64,000 nucleotides of DNA from Trileptium ribeirensis (taxonomy: Eukaryota; Nematoda; Enoplea; Enoplida; Thoracostomopsidae), in the NCBI GenBank assembly GCA_030248225.1, contig JASANE010016367.1:1-64000 (forward strand), written 5' to 3'. Of the stretch, positions 54,996 through 64,000 are shown piece after piece. Under the pieces are notes generated by a model that saw nothing but the letters and a program-made list of their open reading frames with translations, ran no database searches and was not told the DNA's origin. The translations under genes were made by a program, and so were the position numbers. Position 1 is the first letter of the stretch. Each line of letters starts with the position of its first letter.

Positions 54996-55122
54996 TATAA
55001 AATAATCCATAATATTATGGATTAGTTGACCTAACCCATAACATGATTGAACTGAACTTTGTTTAGTTTCTTTTCTTGCTTACCTCATTTTGGGACAAAA
55101 GGAAATTCCTACAAATTGTGTG

Positions 55123-55320
55123 TTAACTGCGTAAGACTGGAAATTTGTAAATCTTTTTTCGCCGAGGAATAGGGAATAGTTTGGCTGAAGAGGTTGTAAA
55201 TTTACCAAAGGGTATGTATCTAAACCAAGTTTTCCGTGAAGGGGCCATCGGCAAGAGACCGCTGAACGACACCACCATGTTCCTGTCAAATAGCATGATC
55301 TGTTTTTTAGGTTTAGCCAT
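55123..55320 (-). CDS. Small open frame of unknown status
   Basis: An ATG-started frame of 65 codons, basic (MAKPKKQIMLFDRNMVVSFS; PRRKKIYKFPVLRS). An overlapping frame in the same strand runs on to a consensus donor (GTAAGC, bases 55,077-55,082). I do not recognise either product. In AT-rich intron DNA a frame of this length is often chance. It could be a nested minor gene or an unrecognised element. Confidence 0.15.
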   Translation of the reverse strand: MAKPKKQIMLFDRNMVVSFSGLLPMAPSRKTWFRYIPFGKFTTSSAKLFPIPRRKKIYKFPVLRS

Positions 55321-55399
55321 TGCAGCTTTTGTTTGTTGTTGCGCTTGTTGACAAGTTTAAACCTAATCAAATGAAACCCGTAACCACAAGGGTGACGAA

Positions 55400-55880
55400 A
55401 TTCTTCGATTTTCGTTGATTCCTTGGGAGCAACCAGGAAGCTACGGAGCTTAGCAACCCGTGGGAGCGCCTAATGGCATGTGTTCGGATCCCACCCGATT
55501 GATTGGTTGCATACGTGGCTTATGTGGTATGATTTTAAAGGTGTCCCATGGATGTTGATGATACTGTGACCTGCTCATAAGTCAAGTTGCCATCCCGGTA
55601 TTCCTATCTTGATCTCATAAGTAAGTTTATTTTTTGTTACGAACGGAAATAGTCGGGATTAATTTCACCATTAATCAAATAATTGAAATATTGGCCACTA
55701 CGGCTCCCGTCAAGGTCCGACAGCCTCTGAATGGTTAACGCCAGATACACCGTTCAAAACCACGTTGTGAGTTCTGCTTTCAGTTTTTCCCGAATATGCG
55801 CGATGTTGCACTTCTGGAGCTCTAGCATTCGAATTTGTTAATACGGTCATGCTGTTAATTAACCAGCTGTTAATTAATTT
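55400..55880. other. Intron stretch of unusual base composition, unassigned
   Basis: Nearly balanced base composition compared with the AT-rich surroundings (for example AACCCGTGGGAGCGCCTAAT). No protein family, tRNA fold or rRNA match was recognised by eye. Confidence 0.3.
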
Positions 55881-55881
55881 T

Positions 55882-56893
55882 GCGGTTCCGGCAAAATGCA
55901 AAAAATGTCGGAACCAGAATCCCGGTTTAAAAAATTTGTTTAATAATTTTTCACATTTTTGGTGCATGTGTGGTGCAAACTTATGTATATAATAATTAAT
56001 AATTATTAATTATATAGGTACATAATGAACGAGTTCCAATACAACCAAACAAAATAAAAGATTAACTCAGCAAACAGCTTTGTGAAACATAAATAGAACA
56101 TAATTTCAGTAGGTATTTTTCATCTTAGTTTCTTAACAAAACAAAGCCATTTGATGGCTGCAGCAGCTATTTTCCCCGTTCAGAAGGCTGCGGTGTATGT
56201 TGGAATTAAACCGGTCCAACTCGGTAAGAGAGTATATTATTTAGAAGTACTTACCTGTAAGCTTGGCTAACATAAATTGCGTCATTCATAAACCAGTGAG
56301 TTTATAAACGTTGTAAATCAGTCTACATTGAAGTAAAGTAACATATCTGCGACGCAGCCAGAAACTGCTGTCTTGGCAATTAACTGTATGTATTGAAACA
56401 GTGCGAGCGGTATTGCTGTTTGTCTCATTTACAGCATTTTGATTGATAGTTATCATGATCACGATCTAGCTAACGGGCACTGGTTGCAAAACGCTAGATT
56501 AAATAATGTCTCAGAGCACCGTTCAAAAAATTACAGTATACCTCTTATTTTCTTCTGGAACTATATAAATCAATAATTGGAAGTTTCCTTCAGAACAACA
56601 TGTAACAAACGTATGGAAAGTACAGGCAAGCGATTGGAGACAGAGCGTTAAGGCGTTAAGTATTTAATCTAAGCTTCATGCTAGCATGTTTAGCTAAAAA
56701 CTCATTCAGTTTGACGCAATTTTCGCAAGGCCGTATACTGAAAAATATTTTTTGTTGAGGTCAAAACCAGCATATTGATTTTTAAATAAACATTATTAGC
56801 TTCCTCAGTCTCTTCAAAGTTCCAGAGAGCTAATAATACTATCACTATAATTCCGAAACAAATTGTGTTCCGAAATTCCTGTTACTCCCAGAA
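55882..56893 (+). mobile_element. hAT-like element, degraded copy
   Basis: Left part GCGGTTCCGGCAAAATGCAA lacks the first bases of the family. The interior (CCAACTCGGTAAGAGAGTAT; GAAACTGCTGTCTTGGCAAT) follows the 43.1 kb copy. The right end finishes as CCTGTTACTCCC, 10 bases before the next copy starts. Two copies therefore lie head to tail. Confidence 0.7.
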
Positions 56894-56903
56894 ACATATA
56901 TAT

Positions 56904-57765
56904 CAGGGAGTAAACGGAATTACGGTTGCGGTTCAGGCCAAAACCAAAAACCATGCCGGAACAGGAATTCCGGTTTAAAAATGTCCATATTTACGCTTCA
57001 TCGGTGGTCCAAATATACGTTGTATAGATACACAATGATGAAGTTCCAACGATGCCAAACAATAGAAAGGATTAAATCATCAAATTGCCCTGTGAAACGT
57101 AAGTAGCACATAAAATTCGCCTGGAATTTTTGATCTTCAGAAAGTAGCCAGAAACTGCGTTCTTTCGAACAAACTGTATATATATATAGAAACTGTGCGA
57201 ACAGTATCACAGTTTGTCTTATGTAAAGCATTCTGATCAGAAAATCATTATCGTCATTTAGGAGCACTGGTTGCGAAAGGCTATCCTGAACATTGACTCT
57301 TGCCATGGTCAGACAATTATAGTATACCTTTTTATAGTCTGTTAGAATCATATAAACCAATAATTATTTTAAGTTTCCTACGAACGACATATAACAAACG
57401 TACATATAGTAAACGGAGGTGATTGCTGATAGAGGGAAATCCTCGAGTCTGCGCTCCAAGCGTTAAAAGAGCATTCAGTTTAATGCCGTTTTCGCGAACC
57501 GTAACAGCGGAAAGCATTTTTGCGCTGGGAGCCCAAAAAACCGAAATCTCGATCGATAAATAAATATTTTAGCTTCCTCAAGCTGTTCAAAGTCCTAGAG
57601 AGGCAATAATGTCATCGCAATACAGTAAGTTTACTGTAAAACCTACTGTTAAAATATAGTTTAAATCACAGTACCTTCATTTCTCCCATCATCTGTCTTA
57701 CTATATATGAGTTTCGATTACCGGGTTCCGGATCAGGTTTAAATAGACGGTCCCTGTTATTCCCT
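56904..57765 (+). mobile_element. hAT-like element, short copy
   Basis: 862 bases from CAGGGAGTAAACGGAATTAC to CCCTGTTATTCCCTG, same orientation and internal order as the 43.1 kb copy but with internal deletions. Flanks ATATATAT and GTTAAACG do not match, so the target duplication is lost or it arose by recombination with its neighbour. Confidence 0.78.
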
Positions 57766-59370
57766 GGTTAAACGATACAGCTAGGAAGGGCCGAGACTAA
57801 AGGTCGATTATGGGCACGTTCACGCAATCGTAGACTAAAAAAGATGAAAAATACTCCGGGGACAACACGGAAAGTAAATACTGAACCCTTGTGTTTTCTA
57901 GGATACGGCGGGGAAACAGAAAACTCCCGCAACGATGGATTGTTACCGCAACGAATCCTAGTCTACCATGTGACAAATATAGCATGACACGCACATACAA
58001 GTCGCACTAATATCCCGCATCAGAGGGTGAAACAGAGCAAAATTTAATTTGTTAATAAGATGTCATTTTGTGCAATCACCAGTCACCTGTTAAGGACTGT
58101 GTTTGATATATAGACCTCTATAAACTTATGCAGCCCTGAACCCATTGAAAACCTAATACCTATAGAAAACAACTGAAAACACATGAAATATTCATGCTGG
58201 TCTTTAGGAAACCAATCCATCGTATTCAGCATACCGAAAAACCTCTATAGACTATTTCTGATGCTTTGTACCAAACTATTGAAAAAGACTAATCACGTTC
58301 AATGACTTTAAACCCAATCAAAAAATATGAAAAGGCATGAAATATTCGTGCAGGGCTCTATGTAGTGAAGCTATCGTATTCAGCCTACCGGAAAACCTAT
58401 ATAGACAATTCTTGTCGCCCTATGCGCAAAACGTAAGCAAATTACAGAAGACATACTATATTATGGAATTCTGGTTCATTGACACTAAATCCACTCTGAA
58501 AAGATATGAAATATTAGCCCTACTCCTTGAAATCGAACGCATCGTATTCAGCATCGACAAAACCCAATATATAAAACCATTCGTGACACCGTGTACGCAG
58601 TATATACTCAACCGAACTACTGAACACAGACTATATTATAGAAATCGGGCTCGTTGATCGTAAACCAATTGAAAAAAATATAAAAAGACATGAAATATAT
58701 GGCTGGACTATAGATAAGGAAATAATTGTATTCAGCTCTCAATAAACCTCTAACGCAATTCTTGATGCTCTTCGGGCAGTATATACATAAATAAACAAAT
58801 GAAAACGCGCTACATTTTGAAAATCGGGTTCAAAGTCAAGTTGGACTATAGATAACAAACCATCATATTCAGCGTGCATGATAACCTAACAAACATTCTT
58901 CAAATTAAAACAAGCAATAATATGCCAAAATTCAATAAATCGGAAAAATTTCTAGCAATGGGTGTATGTATCGTATTCAGAACCATAACGACCCAGGGAA
59001 TGGTTTCACAAATAAAGTGGCGCTCACAAAGTTGTAGATCTGAATGAGATGATACTGCAGCAGTTTACGTATCACGAAGCCTGTGTCGTGAGATATGTGC
59101 TACGAAATACGGGTACCCGTACGTCAGATTTGGCAAAGAGCCCTTAAAAACTAGTATTCCTGCCATTAATACCCGAAACACGGGGTCGACGCCGTTCGCG
59201 AGGGCCCATCGCCATCACTTTTTGCAACCGAACAAAGAAATTTGTGGAAATCGGACTATCCCAAAATGAGTTATAAATGACAGCGACATGCAAAAAGGAA
59301 TCTTCACAATTTTCCACCTAACACCTTCAGTGGATACTCCGCTCACTCCGTTTCAAATACATCAATACAG
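57766..59370 (+). repeat. R1 repeat block (from about 58,010)
   Basis: R1 units recur from about 58,030 (GTGCAATCACCAGTCACCTG, AACCTCTATAGACTATTTCT, GCATCGACAAAACCCAATAT). The tail follows: AAAATGAGTTATAAATGACA and GTGGATACTCCGCTCACTCC, ending about 59,360. The first 240 bases are unassigned. Confidence 0.6.
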
Positions 59371-61734
59371 ACACGGATCGAGACGAATATATTTGCCAAA
59401 TCGAATAGTGTTCGCAATGGTTAAAATTTTTCACTGTACACTTATGAACAGTCGCATTCCGGACACACACCCGACGTGCTACGTTATTAAGGCCTCTAAG
59501 GTCTCGGTAGAGTTCCTCAATTTTTCACATATTTTATGAATTTATAAACTTAGTACGCCGATGACTAGCTTTTCAACACTAGTAAATTTAATAGGTGCAA
59601 ATATTGCAATTTTCTGCGTGCGAAATTTGTACTAAGATTTACTGCACCGATGCGTTGCAAATCAAATCTATAAATGTGATACTAATTCGAATTTGAGTCC
59701 TTGCGTTAAATCTAATAACTAATAAGATTTTCCTCAACTTATATTAAAGGCAATGATTATGATGATATGCAAGGGAATCCAAAGGTTCCCCACAAAAAAT
59801 GTCCACAAGAAAAAGGTTCTTTTTCATCTGGTAAGTCTGATATATACCACACTTTGTCAAATATACTATATTGGTTGCCTAAGAAATATGACGTCGAGAA
59901 TCAGATCAAAAGACGAGTTTCTTATGCATAATTTTTCGAAAGTCAAGGCATCTGCGGTGTTTCAAGAAACTTGCCCATACGAGTGTGGTAACCTTCATCC
60001 TAACAAGTTTCGGCATTCTTGTTTTCAAATTTCATAAAATAAGTATACCTATCACAGCGTCAATGATCGACGAATGCTATGTCTCAACTACTATTTCCAG
60101 ATATTGAAACTTTGTCTCGGTTTCTTTATGCAACCCCAAAAACAATTTTCTAGTACACGACCTTGTTCAGTGAAGAATACCACTGAATCAAATAAACTAT
60201 ACGAAAATCTTGGCGACATGCCAAGTGTATGAATTCAGAGAAATGAGAAACTGTAACGTTAACATAATGTGGAACAACTCATTAAAAATATATTTCTGTT
60301 ACGAAACAGAGATCTAACTCACCAAAAATATTTATTAATCTGCTGTTCAATAATGCATAGATGCAGCAAAACTGATAGTCAGATATCTAATACGCACCCT
60401 AAGATGGTTAACTTTACCTCAGGACTGCTTACGAATCGTGAACAACATATGTATGTAATCTATGAATATAAGAACCTTAACAAAAGCACGGCAGCACAGA
60501 AAACATAAACAGAATTTGCTAACACTCGTCCTTTAGCATCACTCGCTTGTCTCATCCATTGATATAGCTATATACCTTTACACGAACAGATACGTGTAAA
60601 TACAGTGCAGATTTGAAATCAGCACCCACGAAAACACATATGAACTTATTTTGAGCCACAAATCTATTAATATACTGTTAGAAGTGGTAATGTCACAGAT
60701 ATATATGGCGTCGGGCCCAACTTTGCCTCAAATACTAATTGACCCAGGGGTCCTACATCAAATCTATTGACACCATGCAGGTATACCCACAGTAGCTCTA
60801 TCTACACACCAAATTGCATTCGGATCGCTTGAGTGGTTACATAGCTACTCCTCGACAGTTTGACCAAAATTTTGGAAATTTGATCATTTGCTAAAGTTCC
60901 CCATGTCCCATAGAGACCCGATCAAAACAATTTACAAACCCATAAATAAAGCTTTCTAGCACACATATTTCGATATCAAAATGATTCAAATCGGCTCAAG
61001 GGTTGCCGAGTTATCGACAAAAGTGCCCCATTTTAGCCATGTACCCCATATACCCCCTTTGACCTCCTGTGGTGGACCTGGGAGTATCGAATCGGAATAA
61101 AACCTCCAAAAGGTACATCTAGAGTATTGTAGCTTTCATATGAGCCCTCACAGGGCCATATCGGTTTACGTTGAGATAATGAAGTCCTGCTCACAGAGAA
61201 AAAATAAATGGACGCCCATCTTTTCACCATAATGTGGTCCAGTGCGAATTCTTCGATTCCGAAGCTAGTGCTTCTACCTCACCGAATTCAATTTACAATC
61301 GTGCGACTAAATGGTAAATCCTCGCCATTATAGTGTACAGGTAAGACATAAAATTTACCAAGTTACATCCCATCAGCTTACCATAGAGGAACACATGCAA
61401 ATTCCGCTCCAATGCAACCCGGAAAACAGGAATTTAGCACCTTTCAATAATCACAAAGCGCATATTAGCGTCATCCCCCCGCTGTGGGGGTAACTGTATA
61501 GTACATATATACTGCATTAAACTTTACATGAAAATTTAGCTTAAAATTTTAATTTCAGGTTTCAAAAAGTTCAATGTATTTGTGCGCAGAAAATTATATA
61601 TATACGTGCAATACACATGGTACATGAATATGAAAAATTATAAACAAAAAATATTTTTCTTGGCGCTCTGGTTCTGGTATAGATTTGCGTTCTCTGCACT
61701 CTATTTTATATAACAACAAAATTTTTCTACTTAC
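59371..61734. other. Intron stretch, mostly unassigned
   Basis: AT-rich DNA. 60,710-61,210 is less AT-rich and reads like part of an unknown repeat (CTCAAGGGTTGCCGAGTTAT; GGTCCTACATCAAATCTATT), but no partner copy was found in the window. No gene was recognised. Confidence 0.4.
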
Positions 61735-61826
61735 CAAGTTCCGGCTTAATTGGCGGCGACACCATGCTGGCATCGTTTGTGATATCGGAGCGCAATCGTT
61801 TTCGCGGTAAGCTTCCGTCATTGTCA
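61735..61826 (-). CDS. MYRF: MYRF exon 2: basic N-terminal segment
   Basis: 92 bases: one base, 30 codons, one base, acceptor TTCTTAATTTAG, donor GTAAGT. The peptide DNDGSLPRKRLRSDITNDAS is followed by MVSPPIKPEL. PRKRLR is a good candidate nuclear localisation signal; MYRF proteins carry a basic cluster ahead of the DNA-binding domain (known of the family). Assignment rests on splice signals, exact phase with exons 1 and 3, and composition. Confidence 0.8.
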
Positions 61827-62060
61827 CTAAATTAAGAACATACACATAATGCTGAAATAAAATAACTCAAATTACGTTACAAAATTGCCCCAGTAGCAAC
61901 GCTGTTTTGTTTCAACCGACAATCTTATGCTATACAATATTATGCTAAAAATCTTTTGTGACTCACTATACAGGCTATAAATACTAAGAACGTTAAACAC
62001 GTTTATATAAATAATAAAAAGAATTTATAAATTGAGACATATCAAGAACATAACACCAAC

Positions 62061-62239
62061 CTGTATTCAAAACGATTTTCAGGAACAGAATTATTTCGAG
62101 ACTGCGCGTAATCCATTGTTTCAATCAGCCCACTATGAGCACCCATCAACGTATCAGGCTTTACCGAAGACAATAAAGAACCATGTGAGGTCTGTTCTTG
62201 TTGATGATGCGGCACCGAATAACCCGTTTGTTGCGAACA
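62061..62239 (-). CDS. MYRF: MYRF exon 1 (first visible exon): Gln/Ser-rich N-terminal region
   Basis: 179 bases: 59 codons and two bases, acceptor GTTTTTGTTTAG, donor GTTGGT. The peptide CSQQTGYSVPHHQQEQTSHG, then SLLSSVKPDTLMGAHSGL and NSVPENRFEYR is low-complexity, as expected for the activation-type N-terminus of MYRF. There is no start codon before the acceptor, so at least one earlier exon exists, probably beyond 64,000. Similarity to other MYRFs is not detectable here; the exon is accepted for its splice signals and the clean join to exon 2. Confidence 0.72.
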
Positions 62240-64000
62240 CTAAACAAAAACACCATCCTTAATTGTCAGAATTTAAATCCGTAGATAAACAAAAAACAAT
62301 ATACACATACAAACTATAAAACATGGTCGAAGAAAAGTGAAAATTAATCATACAGGTACATATACTGTGGTTTTACAGAGGCGTCAAATATTTTGATCTG
62401 CTCAGTTGGTGTTGCTGTTTCCGGTTTTGTTGGCTTCCACTGGCTTCTCCACGGGCCTTCCCGATCGAGATCCCTTTTTGGAGGGGACGGGGCGGGATTG
62501 CAAAAAACTAGGTGGCGAAATGGGAGGAACAAAATTTCTTTGGAGGGACGATATTATATTTTTGTCCAATATATACGCGATAAATATAACCCGGTGACTC
62601 ATTTCTTAACAAATTTGTGTTGAAGGCGCAGATATTTTTTGGGAAAACTGTAAAAATAATAGTTTTTTGAGAAATTTTGAGGCAAAAAATTTAAGTAGAT
62701 GGCACCAAAATGTTCGGGGGGTGTGAAGGGAAAATGGGCTCCTTTTCGTATTTCACGTTCGAGGGCTCCTCCAGGCCGCCCCCCTGCCCTGGTTTCCAGA
62801 GGCTAGTTCCCCCAACGTTCTTTTCTGTGCGACTAAAGGTGAGCCAATTTCTTTTTGTAGGTAAATTTTATCTTGCGATATTAAAGACACTTTAATTCCA
62901 GTCAGTCGTTAATTTCGCTGTAAAGCATAATACATGATAATCTAGCTTCTCCAATCGCTGAAAATTTTGTCAGGGGTATAAAATGGGAGGGCTGGTCCGC
63001 AACTGGGATCGTGGCCTGGGGACCCTTGGCTTGAACAAGGGTCGAAATTTAAAAATTTTCAAAATTGAATATTTCTCAGGAAAAACACTAAAATTAATAC
63101 ATAGCTTTAAAAAGGATGCAAAAACATCTTTATTGAGATTAAAACCAACTTTTCAACCAATTTTCACTGAAGCTAATGAAATTTAACCTTCAGAAGGGAT
63201 TTTGTAAAAAAATTGTCCATTCTTTATGTTATCTGGGCGTTTTTAGTGCGGAAACCAAAAATTTTGCCAGGGCATTTTCCGGAGGAAACCAAAATTTTAT
63301 CATGTGGTCCCACCGGGGAGCATACGTTTTTGGCCAGTTAGTACCTAAAAATGCTAGCACTCCAATTGGAGATACCAGATAAATACCTAATATCTGTAAA
63401 TAAGTTACATATATATATCTAGGTTTTCCACGTTCCTCTCTCTCCAAGTGCAGCGTGGAGTCCAACGAAACATGAGGGAAATGGAATTTATTGTTTTTCA
63501 GACGGCCCCCAGGTCACTTACTTTCGACGAGCCTGGGAAAGCTAAATAGTAAACATAGAAATAGCTCACCTGTTGTGACACGGACTTCTCTATTCACTGA
63601 AAATTTTGCAGGGGGGGAGGCTGAATTGCCCCTCATTACCCCCAATGACAATGAAACTTAATTTTTCCTAATTTAACGTTTTAGTGAGAAACGATAAAAA
63701 CAATAAATGTGCTCAGAACTAGAGCAAAAGTCTCCACTGAGGTTAAAAGAATTTGGCCCTGATTGGGCTGAGGGGGAAAAATCAGAGAAGGGGCCTACCA
63801 TCTTTTCAGTATATATAGCCCCCATCGTCTCTGGACCCCCAATAATCTCTTACCCCCAAAAGAGATCTCTTCGAGATCAGAGTCGCCCCTTTTCAGGTAT
63901 AACCTCCTGATGATGCTAAATTAATGTTATTTTTATTTGGATTTTTTGGGGTATAGAGGCTTTTTTGGCATATTTTTTCCTAAAGCTCCGTTTAAGATCG
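62240..64000. other. Upstream intron with G/C-tract repeats
   Basis: Contains at least three related pieces with G-runs (GGGAGGGCTGGTCCGCAACT at 62,986; GCAGGGGGGGAGGCTGAATT at 63,608; CTCCAGGCCGCCCCCCTGCC at 62,768). They share CGCTGAAAATTTTGTCAGGG with 38.04 kb. No exon with MYRF character was found; the first coding exon is presumably further right. Confidence 0.45.

Larger units (their letters stand above)
1935..62239 (-). other. MYRF: MYRF-type transcription factor gene, partial (exons 1-17 of the visible part)
   Basis: MYRF proteins are ER-membrane-anchored transcription factors. They trimerise and cut themselves through an intramolecular-chaperone (peptidase S74) domain; the freed N-terminal part enters the nucleus and binds DNA. 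Here 16 minus-strand exons (17 with a possible microexon) each show a pyrimidine-rich AG acceptor and a GT donor, and each junction keeps frame (coding total 2612 bases, 2642 with the microexon). Domain order in the joined partial protein: low-complexity N-terminus and basic PRKRLR (1-90), Ser/Pro linker (to about 155), DNA-binding domain (about 155-366), S74 domain (367-480), coiled coil (about 480-510), Ser-rich linker (to 620), membrane segment (about 622-641), luminal C-terminal domain (to 870). No start or stop codon was found, so both ends are probably outside. Introns reach about 13.5 kb and are full of transposable elements. The family call is firm; orthology within MYRF/MYRFL was not tested. 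Confidence 0.93.

Noticed and set aside
55400..55520. tRNA- or rRNA-like sequence
   Set aside because: Composition is suggestive, but no cloverleaf or recognisable rRNA segment could be drawn.
62344..62532. Possible additional MYRF N-terminal exon (KPTKPETATPTEQIKIFDAS)
   Set aside because: No pyrimidine-tract acceptor and no convincing donor; overlaps the G/C-tract repeat region.

Overview
The window is invertebrate metazoan genomic DNA: AT-rich, intron-rich, with GT-AG introns and a dense load of mostly broken transposable elements. One host gene is recognisable. It runs on the minus strand across almost the whole window (about 62.2 kb down to 1.9 kb) and is a MYRF-type gene (myelin regulatory factor; nematode relatives are called myrf-1/pqn-47). 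Sixteen well-supported exons, plus one possible 30-base microexon, were found by reading splice sites and protein similarity. Their reading phases join without a break, giving a partial protein of about 870 residues. It shows every diagnostic MYRF part in order: a basic patch, the NDT80-like DNA-binding domain, the intramolecular-chaperone/peptidase S74 self-cleavage domain with its Ser-Lys dyad, a coiled coil, a Ser-rich linker, one membrane segment and the Cys-containing luminal C-terminal domain. The first exon(s) with the start codon and the last exon(s) with the stop were not found; they probably lie outside the window. The species cannot be fixed; a nematode or another invertebrate is a guess.

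Layout by coordinate. 0-9.7 kb: exons 17 to 12 (C-terminal half), tandem repeats and remnants of a dispersed repeat called R1 here. 9.7-19.5 kb: exons 11 to 9, a LINE remnant (15.9-16.8 kb), R1 blocks and small inverted-repeat elements. 19.9-27.2 kb: a large nested accessory island in one MYRF intron. Inverted arms of about 250-300 bases flank a decayed BEL/Pao retrotransposon (plus strand, 20.1-23.1 kb) and a 2.5 kb cut-and-paste transposon (minus strand) with clear terminal inverted repeats. 28-30.1 kb: exons 8, 7 and 6. 30.2-38.6 kb: two hAT-like elements and several LINE fragments. 38.7 kb: exon 5. 38.8-52.3 kb: a 375-base element with 15-base inverted ends, R1, a long LINE (41.3-46.5 kb) cut by a hAT-like element with an 8-base target duplication, and another hAT-like element with its own 8-base duplication. 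52.3-53.8 kb: exons 4 and 3. 54-61.7 kb: LINE scraps, two more hAT-like copies and R1. 61.7-62.2 kb: exons 2 and 1. 62.3-64 kb: G/C-tract repeats.

To someone looking for new biology, the most useful points are: a hAT-like element ending 23 bases from the 3' splice site of MYRF exon 6; the nested 7.3 kb island with inverted arms; an intact-ended DNA transposon whose transposase class I cannot name; and several short non-autonomous families with readable target duplications. No RNA genes, CRISPR arrays or prokaryotic features were seen.
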